Shown: positions 27,557-36,522, counted from the stretch's first letter. The stretch: 64,000 bases of DNA from Oribacterium sp. C9 (GCF_002007235.1 NZ_MUHW01000002.1:62001-126000); one strand, 5' to 3'. Notes: generated by a model not told the origin, from the sequence alone. A program made the numbers and translations.

Positions 27557-29650
27557 TTACTCTTCGATACCTGCCATTACCTTGATGGACTTCATTGCGA
27601 ATGTAAGTGAACGTCCACAGGCGATACCAGCCATGAGGCATGGATAGTTGTTAGCGAAGAATGAACCTGACATATCACCACCGATGTAGAGACCAGGAAT
27701 TACATTGTTCTCATCATCAAGTGCCTGTGTCTTCTCATTGATAGAGATACCCTGCTCTGTAGTGAGGAGGGAAGCTCCCAGCCAGCAACCATAGAAAGGA
27801 GCTGTCTTGATAGCGGAAAGACGAACCTTCATCTTACCGAAGTCCTCATCCTCCTGCTTGTCATAGAGTTCGTTGTAACGCTCAACTGTTGCAAGGAAGT
27901 TCTTCTTATCATCATCCTTGAAGCCGAGCTTGTCTGCAAGCTCTTCGATGGTGTCAGCCTTAAATACAAGTCCGTCGCCTGTCTCCTCGCTGTGGTCTGC
28001 AAGCTGCTTGTCAACATAGCCGGGGATATTTCTTGACTGTGCCGAGCATCCGATAGTGTGGAATCTCTTGATATCATCCATGTAGTTCGCATCCATAATC
28101 TGTGCATATACATGGCCAGGCTGATGAGCCGCTGCATAAACGATATCGTTGTATGGGCTTGACTCGTTTGCGAAACGAACGCCGTGACGGTTCACCTTAA
28201 GGAATGGCTGTGTTCCCGGATTGTACTGTCTGACTGTTCCAGGGAAAGCCTTTCCTCCGAAGGATGACGGGCTCTCAACATAACCTGAATCAACACCCGG
28301 GGCTACAAGTCCACGGTCGAAAAGCATAGGAGCTGACTCTGCATCAAGGTGAGCTCCTGCCCATACTGCTGCACGGATTCCATAACCCTTATCAGCAGGG
28401 CTGAAAGAACATGCTGTAGTTACAGATGTTCCAAGCGGATCAAGCTGCTGCATCATGTATGGATTTCCAGGATATCCGCCGCAGGCAAGAAGTACACCCT
28501 GCTTAGCATTGTAACGAACAAGGTCTCCTGACTCTGTTCTCTGTGCGATAACGCCTGTTACTCTTCCTGTGTCATCCTTCTCAAGCTTTACAAGAGCAGT
28601 CTTGAAGTCGACATCGTATCCTTCCTTCTGAATAACCTCAAGGAATACCTCGTTCCTCTGCATTCCGTACTCTGACTCTGATGCTCTGTAGTTGTGCTCC
28701 TGCTCAGGGAATACAAAAGTTGTATTCTCATCGCTCTCAGGCCAACGGGCTTCCTCACCGGCAGTAAAATCACACTTCCAGTTATATGGCTCGTTCTCAA
28801 GGATGCCTGCTACGAAATCATGCATTGCAGCTGACTCGTTCATCCATACATTTACTACTCTCTGATCGCACTTACCTGATGCATAGCGGCTGATCTCTGA
28901 AAGAAGCTTCTTCTTATCAACAGAAGATCCTGCTGCCTTTGCTGCAGAACTGTTGATTGCACCGTACCAGTGACGTGTATCCTGAACAACAGCGTTCTGC
29001 TCTATAACGCGGAAGTTAAGCCCCTGCTTTGCAGCATAAACTGCAGCCATCATACCTGCATTACCTGCACCAACGATAAGGATATCTGTATCTACAGTCT
29101 CCTTAACATCTGCATCGTCAACAATAGGCTCCTCACCAAGCCAGTCCTCATCAGAACCTGTCGGGATAAGCTCGCCAGTTGCTGCAACAGCCTCTCCCTT
29201 TGCCTGTGCGATACAGTTAGCAGCTGCCTTCTTTACAGCATCTGATGTGATAGTTGCACCTGATACACCGTCGAACTCTGCTGACTGTGCATCCATAAGT
29301 GCTTTCTGAAGATCCTCAGCTGCAACACCGCCGATAGATGGTGTCTCACCTGCTGCATCGATCTTTACATCTGTGATGGATGTCTCATCAAAAGTCATGG
29401 TAACAGTAACCTTTGAACTGATTCCATCTGCACCTGCTGTGTATGTACCAGGTGTGTAGACAGCACCTCCAGCAGCCTGAGTAGCAGCAGCTGTTGTCTC
29501 GGCAGCGGCGGCTGTAGTTCCTGCTGCGGCTGTAGTTGCCTGAGGAACCTCATTTCCTGAAGAACATGCTGTAAGGGAACCAAGACCTGCGATAACTGCG
29601 GTAGCACTGATTCCCTTAAGAAAATCTCTTCTTGTAAGTTTGTCTGACAT
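27557..29650 (-). CDS. Tat-exported FMN/FAD flavoprotein reductase (fumarate/urocanate reductase family)
   Basis: A 697-residue exported reductase. The N-terminus carries a twin-arginine signal (TRRDFLKG) ending in a lipobox-like LTACSSG, so it is probably a surface lipoprotein. An Ala/Thr-rich linker leads to an FMN_bind domain with FDGVSGATITSDAV, whose threonine is the likely site of covalent FMN. The FAD-binding half starts DILIVGAGNAGMMAAVYA. Family members reduce fumarate, urocanate, acrylate-like or other acceptors outside the cell; the substrate here is not defined. The start ATG at 29650 has GGGAGG; the 29689 frame start lacks one. No ApbE flavin transferase is in the window. Confidence 0.9.
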   Translation of the reverse strand: MSDKLTRRDFLKGISATAVIAGLGSLTACSSGNEVPQATTAAAGTTAAAAETTAAATQAAGGAVYTPGTYTAGADGISSKVTVTMTFDETSITDVKIDAAGETPSIGGVAAEDLQKALMDAQSAEFDGVSGATITSDAVKKAAANCIAQAKGEAVAATGELIPTGSDEDWLGEEPIVDDADVKETVDTDILIVGAGNAGMMAAVYAAKQGLNFRVIEQNAVVQDTRHWYGAINSSAAKAAGSSVDKKKLLSEISRYASGKCDQRVVNVWMNESAAMHDFVAGILENEPYNWKCDFTAGEEARWPESDENTTFVFPEQEHNYRASESEYGMQRNEVFLEVIQKEGYDVDFKTALVKLEKDDTGRVTGVIAQRTESGDLVRYNAKQGVLLACGGYPGNPYMMQQLDPLGTSVTTACSFSPADKGYGIRAAVWAGAHLDAESAPMLFDRGLVAPGVDSGYVESPSSFGGKAFPGTVRQYNPGTQPFLKVNRHGVRFANESSPYNDIVYAAAHQPGHVYAQIMDANYMDDIKRFHTIGCSAQSRNIPGYVDKQLADHSEETGDGLVFKADTIEELADKLGFKDDDKKNFLATVERYNELYDKQEDEDFGKMKVRLSAIKTAPFYGCWLGASLLTTEQGISINEKTQALDDENNVIPGLYIGGDMSGSFFANNYPCLMAGIACGRSLTFAMKSIKVMAGIEE

Positions 29651-29701
29651 AATGTAACCTCCCTTTAATAACTCATGATTAACTAGCAATAATCCCCTAT
29701 G

Positions 29702-29715
29702 AATAACTTGTTATT
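29702..29715. promoter_or_regulatory. Small inverted repeat upstream of the flavoprotein gene
   Basis: AATAAC-TT-GTTATT is present, with a possible -10 TATAAT 15-20 bases further upstream on the minus strand (29731-29736). It could be an operator; low evidence. Confidence 0.3.
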
Positions 29716-29854
29716 TAACCCGATTCAGCTATTATAGCGAAGAAACATGCATTTTCATATATATTTTTGTCATTTTTAATCATTTTATATCAAACGTTTA
29801 TCAATAGAATGAATTCGATATCAGAAGTCTTCTACTATCATAAATTAATAATAA

Positions 29855-29890
29855 AAAACGAGGGAAAAGATCTCTCCTTTCCCTCGTTTT
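29855..29890. terminator. Bidirectional terminator of rubrerythrin
   Basis: AAAACGAGGGAAA / TTTCCCTCGTTTT thirteen-base-pair stem with a 10-base loop and T-tracts on both strands. Confidence 0.92.
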
Positions 29891-29941
29891 ACGAAGTCTA
29901 TCAAACTGACTTGTGATCAACATACCAATGCCAGAAATGAA

Positions 29942-30484
29942 TCAGCCGAAATATCTCTTAAGGAGACCTGCAAATGCCTTGCCGTGTCTCGCCTCGTCGC
30001 GAGCGATCTCATGAACTGTATCATGGATAGCATCGAGATTTAACTTCTTCGCTCTGGTTGCAATATCTACTCTGCCTGCTGTAGCACCGTTCTCAGCCTT
30101 CACACGAACTGTAAGGTTCTCCTTTGATGATGCGGAAACGCATTCTCCCAGAAGCTCTGCAAACTTTGCTGCATGATCAGCCTCTTCAAATGCTGCTGTC
30201 TTGAAGAATTCACCAATCTCAGGATAACCCTCACGGAACGCTGCTCTAGACATGGCAAGATACATACCAACCTCTGTACACTCACCCTCAAAGCAGGAAC
30301 GAAGATCAGCCTTGATGTCTTCAGGAGCGTCGGATGCTACACCGATCACATGCTCTGCAGCCCATGTCATCTCACCAGTCTGCTCAACAAACTTAGATGC
30401 GGGAACTCCGCAAACCGGGCACTTCTCCGGTGGTGTGTCACCCTCATGAACGTATCCGCATACTGAACAAACCCATGTCTTCAT
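29942..30484 (-). CDS. rbr: Reverse rubrerythrin (rubredoxin domain first)
   Basis: Non-haem iron peroxidase that reduces hydrogen peroxide in anaerobes. The 180-residue protein has the rubredoxin module at the N-terminus (CSVCGY and CPVCGVP) and the ferritin-like diiron domain after it, with [23 protein letters not shown] and DEARHGK supplying the ligands. This is the reversed domain order described in Clostridium acetobutylicum. AAGGAG precedes the ATG. perR lies directly upstream, so the pair forms a peroxide-response operon. Confidence 0.95.
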   Translation of the reverse strand: MKTWVCSVCGYVHEGDTPPEKCPVCGVPASKFVEQTGEMTWAAEHVIGVASDAPEDIKADLRSCFEGECTEVGMYLAMSRAAFREGYPEIGEFFKTAAFEEADHAAKFAELLGECVSASSKENLTVRVKAENGATAGRVDIATRAKKLNLDAIHDTVHEIARDEARHGKAFAGLLKRYFG

Positions 30485-30548
30485 ACTTGAAATCTCCTTT
30501 TCTTTTTTTCACTCATAACGCATTTCGTCGTTAAAATCCGTCATCATT

Positions 30549-30941
30549 TCAGGCAGAATATTCACATGAATCGTTGCATCCATCACATATTCCATGAAAT
30601 ACCAGATCGTGTCCTGTGATCTTTCCGGAAATATATTTTGACGCAGCTTCATCCAGAGTCTCTGCCGCCTGCATAGGGACATCAAATACTTTACCGCAGC
30701 AATCGCACACAAAATGATAGTGCGGATTGATGTTCGGCTCGAATCGATCTGCCCCGGAAACGAAGGTGAGCCTCCTGATCACACCGTTCTGAGCAAGCAG
30801 CTTCAAATTACGATAAACTGTTGCAAGACTTATAGTTGGATCTTTTTCTCTCAGCTCCGAATAGATCACATCCGCTGAAGGATGATCGTGATGGAAACCA
30901 AGCTGTTCCTGAACCTCTTCTCTTTGCCTCGAATAATTCAT
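30549..30941 (-). CDS. perR: Fur-family peroxide regulator PerR
   Basis: Metal-dependent repressor of peroxide defence genes. The 130-residue protein has the winged helix (SLATVYRNLKLLAQNGVI), the His-rich metal site (NINPHYHFVCDCCG) and a structural zinc site formed by CDCC and GICDGC. Its position before rubrerythrin and the operator upstream support PerR over Fur or Zur, though the assignment rests on context. GGAG lies nine bases before the ATG. Confidence 0.9.
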   Translation of the reverse strand: MNYSRQREEVQEQLGFHHDHPSADVIYSELREKDPTISLATVYRNLKLLAQNGVIRRLTFVSGADRFEPNINPHYHFVCDCCGKVFDVPMQAAETLDEAASKYISGKITGHDLVFHGICDGCNDSCEYSA

Positions 30942-30962
30942 CGATTAATTCTCCGTAAAAAA

Positions 30963-30977
30963 TGATAACAATTATTA
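30963..30977. promoter_or_regulatory. PerR/Fur-type operator upstream of perR
   Basis: TGATAACAATTATTA matches the PerR consensus TTATAAT-N-ATTATAA at 11 of 14 defined positions. It lies just downstream of the likely -10 box, a repressing position that would give autoregulation of perR-rbr. Confidence 0.75.
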
Positions 30978-30987
30978 ATTTATATCT

Positions 30988-31016
30988 ACTGTAGACCTCA
31001 TAACATGTTTAGTCAA
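30988..31016 (-). promoter_or_regulatory. Promoter of the perR-rbr operon
   Basis: TTGACT, 17 bases, TACAGT on the minus strand, directly upstream of the PerR box. Confidence 0.6.
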
Positions 31017-31243
31017 TAGATTTGAAATAAATTTTGTCAAATCTTTTTGTTTTTAGGAAGTTAGTTTCTTCTAACTCAAAATAGTCACTACACTTCACAC
31101 AACTTACAAAGTTCTATTCCCACAAAATGCTCCTCTTTTTTATCAATTCCAACTCTGATATGGCATTTTTCAGCTTATCGTTCTATAATGATTCAGTCTG
31201 TTTGGCAGACACAGTTTGCACGTTTACGTTTTAAGGAGAAAAT

Positions 31244-31849
31244 ATGGGACAGATAAAAGTAACAAAGGCTCCTATCGAGGGTCTTTATGTTATCGAACCA
31301 ACAGTTCACGGTGACAGCCGCGGATATTTCATGGAAACATATAATCAGAATGATATGCACGACGCAGGTCTTGATATGGTATTTGTTCAGGATAACCAGT
31401 CCATGTCTACAAAGGGTGTTCTTCGCGGACTTCACTTCCAGAAAGAGTTCCCACAGGGCAAGCTCGTTCGTGTCATCAAGGGTTCAGTCTATGATGTTGC
31501 TGTAGATCTTCGTCAGGGTTCAAAGACCTACGGTCAGTATTTCGGCGTTGAGCTTACAGAAGAGAACAAGAAGCAGTTCTATATTTCAGAGGGATTCGCA
31601 CATGGTTTCCTCGTTCTTTCAGATGTTGCCGAGTTCTGCTATAAGGTAACAGATTTCTATCATCCGGGTGATGAGGGCGGCCTTGCATGGAACGATCCTG
31701 AGATCAACATCCAGTGGCCGGGTCTTACAGGTGAGTATAAGGGCAATGCTTCTGCCGAGGGATATGCGCTTTCAGACGGAACAGCTCTTAATCTCTCAGA
31801 CAAGGATCAGAAGTGGCTCGGTCTCAAGGATACATTCCATTTTGAATAA
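31244..31849 (+). CDS. rfbC: dTDP-4-dehydrorhamnose 3,5-epimerase
   Basis: RfbC (RmlC) epimerises dTDP-4-keto-6-deoxyglucose on the way to dTDP-rhamnose for cell-wall polysaccharides. The cupin-fold protein of 201 residues has DSRGYFMETYNQ, the substrate region VLRGLHFQ with the catalytic histidine, VYDVAVDLR and EGFAHGFLVLSD. AAGGAG lies five bases before the ATG. A -10 box TATAAT at 31184-31189 has no convincing -35. The other rml genes are not in the window, so this is an isolated copy. Confidence 0.95.
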   Translation: MGQIKVTKAPIEGLYVIEPTVHGDSRGYFMETYNQNDMHDAGLDMVFVQDNQSMSTKGVLRGLHFQKEFPQGKLVRVIKGSVYDVAVDLRQGSKTYGQYFGVELTEENKKQFYISEGFAHGFLVLSDVAEFCYKVTDFYHPGDEGGLAWNDPEINIQWPGLTGEYKGNASAEGYALSDGTALNLSDKDQKWLGLKDTFHFE

Positions 31850-31913
31850 TTCCGATCAAATCGCAAAAAACTTTGCGTATCACCGACCATCCACGCTGGG
31901 ATAACATTGATTT

Positions 31914-32888
31914 ATGGCAAAAAATCTTAGAATCATCACATATAAGATTCCCGAAAGCTTCCGCGGCAAGACCGTGGAGGCTTTTCTTCGTTCCGAAGGC
32001 TTTTCAAAAAATGTGATCTGTCACCTGAGGAATACAGGCACAGATGTACTACCCGCAGACATTAACGGACTGCTTTTAAACGAAAAGAAGACCTGGCTCA
32101 GGCAGACTCTTTCTGAAGGGGACATTCTCCGCTGCAGCATTTTGGAAATAGAGGACAGCCCGAATGTGGCAGAATCCGAGATCCCTCTTTCCATAGTTTA
32201 TGAGGATCAGGATCTGATGGTCATTAACAAGCCATCAGACATGCCTATTCATCCTTCCATAGGTCACCACGAGAACACTGTCGCCAACGCTTTATGCTGG
32301 TACACTCATCATAAGCTGGGCTTCGATACATACGTTAACCGGGTAATAAACCGTTTGGATAAAAACACCAGCGGACTTTTGATCTCAGCCAAAAATATGC
32401 TTTCAGCAGCGAAGCTGGGAGACATGGTGAGAGAACGTTCTATTCACAGAGAATATCTGGCGATCTGTCAGGGTGAGCCCGGAGACATCATTCCAAATCA
32501 CCCCGCAGGAGCAGATGGGTTTGATTTTACTATAGATGCTCCGATTGCGAGAAAGGAAGAATCTGTGGTCGAGCGTATAGTTGACTACAAAAGAGGCGAT
32601 GAAGCCATCACACATGTTAAGGTCATAGCATATGAACGTGAAAAGGACCTCTCTCTTCTTAGAATAAAGCTTGAGACCGGACGAACCCATCAGATCCGCG
32701 TCCACATGAGACATGTAGGGCATCCCCTTATCGGAGATTTTTTATATAACCCTGATTACAGATTCATGGAAAGGCAGGCTCTCCATTCATATAAGCTGAG
32801 CTTCAGGCATCCTATCACAGGAGCCCCCCTCAGCTTCACAGCACCACTGCCGGAGGATATGCAGCGATTGTTTCCTGGGTTCAGATGA
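31914..32888 (+). CDS. RluA-family RNA pseudouridine synthase
   Basis: Isomerises uridine to pseudouridine in rRNA or tRNA. The 324-residue protein has an N-terminal S4-like RNA-binding part (TVEAFLRSEGFSK) and the catalytic domain with VYEDQDLMVINKP and the active-site segment INRLDKNTSGLL, where the aspartate is catalytic; GRTHQIRVHMRHVGHPLIGD is the late family motif. The exact target site (RluD, RluC or YhcT type) cannot be told. It follows rfbC by 64 bases. The Shine-Dalgarno is weak. Confidence 0.92.
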   Translation: MAKNLRIITYKIPESFRGKTVEAFLRSEGFSKNVICHLRNTGTDVLPADINGLLLNEKKTWLRQTLSEGDILRCSILEIEDSPNVAESEIPLSIVYEDQDLMVINKPSDMPIHPSIGHHENTVANALCWYTHHKLGFDTYVNRVINRLDKNTSGLLISAKNMLSAAKLGDMVRERSIHREYLAICQGEPGDIIPNHPAGADGFDFTIDAPIARKEESVVERIVDYKRGDEAITHVKVIAYEREKDLSLLRIKLETGRTHQIRVHMRHVGHPLIGDFLYNPDYRFMERQALHSYKLSFRHPITGAPLSFTAPLPEDMQRLFPGFR

Positions 32889-32982
32889 ATCTCGAACAAC
32901 AAACGTCTAGAACAAAAAATCCACTTCTGATCACCTGCCAGCAGCCGGAAACCGACATAAATTCTTCAGGCGATAACTAAAA

Positions 32983-33022
32983 AAAGAGTATCTCTAATGA
33001 AATCATCAGAGAGATACTCTTT
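32983..33022. terminator. Bidirectional terminator between the rluA-type gene and the sirtuin
   Basis: AAAGAGTATCTCT / AGAGATACTCTTT thirteen-base-pair stem, with A and T tracts on both sides, between convergent genes. Confidence 0.9.
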
Positions 33023-33063
33023 AACGACGCTTACATGTCTATTATTTATTTTTCAGTATAATT

Positions 33064-33828
33064 TCACAACTCCATCCCGCTCAATTCAGCCAGCCTCGTG
33101 AATACCTCTCCTATCTTGTCATTGATCACCAGCGTGTTCTGAGCGGGTCTCCTGAGAGTGAGCTCATCTCTGTTGATGATGACCAGATACTTTCCTTCAA
33201 AATAGTTGATGTAGGATGCCGCCGGATAGACCGTGAGAGATGTTCCTCCTATTATGAGCATGTCTGCCGAAGCTATGGCATTTACTGACTTTCTGACTTC
33301 CATCTCCGGAAGGCTTTCCTCATACAATGTTATGTCCGGACGAATGACTCCTCCACAGTCACAGTGAGGCACCGGTTCCCCGGAAGAAAAAATGTAATCA
33401 GTAGGATATTTCTTTCCGCAGCTCATGCAGTAATTTCTCAGAGCACTTCCATGGATCTCATATACCTCTTTACTTCCTGCCTTCTGATGGAGACCGTCTA
33501 TGTTCTGCGTAACGACCGCCTTCAGCTTACCTGTTTTTTCAAGCGCGGCGAGATACTTGTGAGCATTATTCGGCTCGATGTCTCTGGTATCCATCTTCTG
33601 TCTGTGAAATTCAAAGTAAACCTCCGGTTCAAGCACGAGACAGCTATGACTCAGAAGATACTCAGGCTGGTACTTTTCAAACTGAACATCATGCTGGTTG
33701 TAAAGCCCATCCTTGCTTCGAAAATCAGGCACACCGCTCTCGGTGGATACTCCCGCCCCTCCGAAAAAGACAATATTATGAGATTTGTCTATCATTTCTT
33801 TTAATTCCAACACCTTTTTCTCGTCCAT
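33064..33828 (-). CDS. cobB: NAD-dependent protein deacylase, Sir2 family
   Basis: Sirtuin that removes acyl groups from lysines at the cost of NAD. The 254-residue protein has GGAGVSTESGVPDFRS, the TQNIDGLH motif, the catalytic histidine in EIHGSA, a zinc site CMSCGKKY...CDCGG and GTSLTVYPAA. The ATG at 33828 is preceded by GGGAGGG; the longer frame to 33864 was rejected. It begins about 60 bases after the 5-FCL gene on the same strand, so cotranscription is likely. Confidence 0.95.
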   Translation of the reverse strand: MDEKKVLELKEMIDKSHNIVFFGGAGVSTESGVPDFRSKDGLYNQHDVQFEKYQPEYLLSHSCLVLEPEVYFEFHRQKMDTRDIEPNNAHKYLAALEKTGKLKAVVTQNIDGLHQKAGSKEVYEIHGSALRNYCMSCGKKYPTDYIFSSGEPVPHCDCGGVIRPDITLYEESLPEMEVRKSVNAIASADMLIIGGTSLTVYPAASYINYFEGKYLVIINRDELTLRRPAQNTLVINDKIGEVFTRLAELSGMEL

Positions 33829-33888
33829 TTTTCCCTCCCTGTAAAAGCGGTTTTCATTCGTCATACAGATATCTCTGAACAGCTCGCA

Positions 33889-34539
33889 TCAAAATTTAAA
33901 AAGTCCCTTAATCAGGCTGAAGATACTGATGTTTCCGGCTTCCTTCATGGCCTCCTGAATCGAATCGTCACTCTGCGCCCTCGGATTATAGATCTTTTCT
34001 TCAGTAAATATCCTGTCCATCTTTATGTCATACTGATCCATGGGAACTCTATCGGAAAGCAGTTCCTCATAGCAAAGACAATACTTATACATGCTCTGCC
34101 CCTTGAGCCATCTGTCGTAAAATCCTGCTCCATGCCCCAGTCTGCCGCCCCATCTGTCTGCGGTAACGCATGGTACCACTGCCAATGCTATCTTATATCC
34201 GTCGATGACAGGAAGTCCCTGCTTTGGCTCCGGTATGCCCATGGTGCCTGTCTGAAGATCGTCCCAGCTACTGATCTGTACCGCCTCCATCCTGCCGCCT
34301 TCAACAGATACACATCTCGGAACCGTGACCGTCTTTCCCATCTGCCATGCAGTTTCTATGATGGTCCTGGTATCAGGTTCATTTGCCATACTCACATAGC
34401 AGAAAATAGAATCCACCTGCTGAAATACCGGATAAAGCAGAAATCGTGTGGCTATGCCTGCATTGGCACGAGCTCTGTAGTCTTCTGTCAATGTTTTATT
34501 CTTTTCGCGGATAATCTTCCGCAGTTCTTTCTTTTCCAT
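33889..34539 (-). CDS. 5-formyltetrahydrofolate cyclo-ligase
   Basis: Converts 5-formyl-THF to 5,10-methenyl-THF with ATP. The 216-residue protein has the N-terminal helix KKELRKIIREKNKTL, VSMANEPDT, and the signature GRLGHGAGFYDRWL with the ATP site. The C-terminal 25 residues (SIFSLIKGLFKF) extend beyond the usual family end. No Shine-Dalgarno precedes the ATG; a TATAAT ends only seven bases upstream, so the transcript may start at or next to the start codon. Confidence 0.93.
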   Translation of the reverse strand: MEKKELRKIIREKNKTLTEDYRARANAGIATRFLLYPVFQQVDSIFCYVSMANEPDTRTIIETAWQMGKTVTVPRCVSVEGGRMEAVQISSWDDLQTGTMGIPEPKQGLPVIDGYKIALAVVPCVTADRWGGRLGHGAGFYDRWLKGQSMYKYCLCYEELLSDRVPMDQYDIKMDRIFTEEKIYNPRAQSDDSIQEAMKEAGNISIFSLIKGLFKF

Positions 34540-34545
34540 AATGGT

Positions 34546-34574
34546 ATTATACCCCTTCTTTGCAGTATACGTCA
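34546..34574 (-). promoter_or_regulatory. Possible promoter giving a leaderless transcript of 5-FCL
   Basis: TATAAT at 34546-34551 with CTGACG 18 bases upstream. The start site would fall at about the A of the ATG at 34539. Leaderless translation is an inference. Confidence 0.45.
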
Positions 34575-34769
34575 GCCGGTTTTCCGATGTCCAAAAGTAA
34601 ATACGACGGTTTCACCAACTTATTTACCCTGAAACATTTATAAAATGGCATATGACATAATTTTTATTAATTATTAATTATTTATTTCAAATAAAAATGA
34701 TTTCTTACGTTTTTGATATTCACAAAGACTAACCCCAATGCTACTATAGATTCATAAGATAAACATAGT

Positions 34770-35262
34770 TAACTACATCATCTGACGAGAAAGGATGATA
34801 GAGTTAGCCCACAAACGATTATGATCGGTCGTGATCAAACATAATCGTAAAACTATATCGTAGAAAGCTGAGGTATGAAAATTATGACACCAGCACAGTT
34901 ACTCGATGATATCTTGATTTCAGGCAGGTAATATAGAAAAATCGATAACAGCACTTCAAGTGGTCATGTTATTCAACTGAGGAGTGTTTCTCCAATCATT
35001 TAACCTTCCTGAATTTCAGATGTCATCAGGATACGATGTATTTAAGTATTAAGAATTAAATCTTAGATATCTATTTTTTTATAATTTCCAAGGTATATAA
35101 GTCTTGCGTAGCACAAAGCTTCGCCACGCAGCGTTTATGCCTAATACAGAGAAGGGAGATTACCCCGTTGTATTAGATAGTTTGAAAATAGAATATAGAT
35201 TAGAAACTGTAGAAAATTCAAATACTTAGAAAAGGACCCTGAGGTAGGGTCCTTTGTTTTTT
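34770..35262 (+). ncRNA. Hairpin-rich gene-free region, candidate structured RNA
   Basis: The whole gap 34540-35289 lacks a supported gene. On the plus strand it contains successive hairpins: 34770-34806 (TAACT-ATCATC / GATGAT-AGTTA), 34815-34848 (ACGATTATG / CATAATCGT), 34855-34912 (ATATCG / CGATGATAT), 34945-34972 (ATAACA / TGTTAT), a GGAG / CTCC hairpin near 34980, 35141-35176 (CTAATACA / TGTATTAG), ending in the strong terminator 35231-35262. No good promoter was found. It may be an orphan RNA, or a decayed gene. I do not recognise RNase P, tmRNA, 6S, SRP, T-box or OLE signatures. Confidence 0.4.
35231..35262. terminator. Strong terminator downstream of the candidate RNA and of pepT
   Basis: AAAGGACCCT / AGGGTCCTTT ten-base-pair stem with loop GAGGT and a T-rich tail on the plus strand; A-rich on the other side, so it works both ways. 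It ends pepT on the minus strand. Confidence 0.9.
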
Positions 35263-35289
35263 GCGATAAAGCCATCAAATCGATAAGGC

Positions 35290-36522
35290 TTATTTCACCA
35301 TATCTGCAGCAAGATTGATGAGCACCTCAACCATCTTTCTCATAGAATTGATATTCAGATACTCATAGATTCCGTGATAATTCTCTCCGCCTGTTGAAAG
35401 ATTAGGGCATGGAAGGCCCTTGAAACTCAGCTGTGCTCCGTCAGTTCCTCCTCTGATAGGTACAGTCACCGGAGTGACACCCGCCTTAACAAAGGCTTCC
35501 TTTGCCGCATCGATAAGATACATATTCTCAGGGTCTATCTTCTCTCTCATGTTGTAGTACTGATCCCTGAGTGTTACCTCTACATGTGCTTCTGTGTTCC
35601 CGTATTTCTCATTGAGCTTTTCAGCTGCCGCCTCGAAGATCTTCTTTCTTTCCTCGAATCTGTCTCTGTCATGATCACGGATGATATAGCTCATTTCTGT
35701 ACAAGCCTCATCCCCGCTGATCCCTGTAAGATGGAAGAATCCCTCATAACCCTCTGTATTTGAAGGACGTTCGTCAGGAAGAAGAGCATTAAACTCCATG
35801 GCAACAAGTGCAGCATTCACCATTTTTCCCTTGGCGTCTCCGGGATGAACATTTACACCTGTGATGCTGACCTTTCCGGATGCAGCATTGAAATTCTCAT
35901 ACTCGATCTCACCGAGTGTTCCGCCGTCTACAGTATACGCAACATCGGCTCCGAAATCCGCAACATCAAAGAAGCATGGTCCCTCTCCGATCTCTTCATC
36001 AGGTGTAAAACCGATCATGATATCTCCATGCTTTACCTCCGGATGACTGAGAAGGTACTCGGCCATAGCCATTATTTCCGCTACACCGGCCTTATCGTCA
36101 GCACCAAGAAGAGTTGTTCCGTCAGTCACCAGAAGGTCAGAGCCTATCATAGAATCAAGCTTCGGGAAAGTCTTCGGTGAAAGAACTATGTGCTTCTCCT
36201 CATTTAATACTATTTCCCCGCCCTGATAATTCTTTATTTCTCTTGGTGATACACCTGCATCACTGGCAGAAGGTGAGGTATCCATATGTGCGATAAATCC
36301 AAGCTTAGGCGCCTTTTCTCCATCTCTGAGATTAGACGGTATATGCCCAAACACATAGCAATACTTACTGAGTCTTACATTCTGAACACCCATCTCATTT
36401 AACTGCTTCTCCAGTATCCTTGCAAGATCAAACTGCTTTTCTGTTGAAGGATGTGTACCGCTCGTCTCACTTGACTGTGTATCAACCTTTGCATATTCCA
36501 AAAATCTCTCTAAAACATCCAT
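35290..36522 (-). CDS. pepT: Peptidase T (tripeptide aminopeptidase)
   Basis: Zinc M20B exopeptidase that removes the N-terminal residue of tripeptides. The 410-residue protein has GFIAHMDTSPSASD (first metal His and Asp), LLGADDKAGVAEI, FTPDEEIGEGP with the catalytic glutamate, and IRGGTDGAQLSFKGLPCPNL near the end. AGGAGAG precedes the ATG. It is a single-gene unit, separated from metA by a strong terminator. Confidence 0.97.
   Translation of the reverse strand: MDVLERFLEYAKVDTQSSETSGTHPSTEKQFDLARILEKQLNEMGVQNVRLSKYCYVFGHIPSNLRDGEKAPKLGFIAHMDTSPSASDAGVSPREIKNYQGGEIVLNEEKHIVLSPKTFPKLDSMIGSDLLVTDGTTLLGADDKAGVAEIMAMAEYLLSHPEVKHGDIMIGFTPDEEIGEGPCFFDVADFGADVAYTVDGGTLGEIEYENFNAASGKVSITGVNVHPGDAKGKMVNAALVAMEFNALLPDERPSNTEGYEGFFHLTGISGDEACTEMSYIIRDHDRDRFEERKKIFEAAAEKLNEKYGNTEAHVEVTLRDQYYNMREKIDPENMYLIDAAKEAFVKAGVTPVTVPIRGGTDGAQLSFKGLPCPNLSTGGENYHGIYEYLNINSMRKMVEVLINLAADMVK

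Noticed and set aside
34885-34938. Short plus-strand frame MTPAQLLDDILISGR
   Set aside because: It stops after about 15 codons and lies within a hairpin; not enough to call a peptide or pseudogene.
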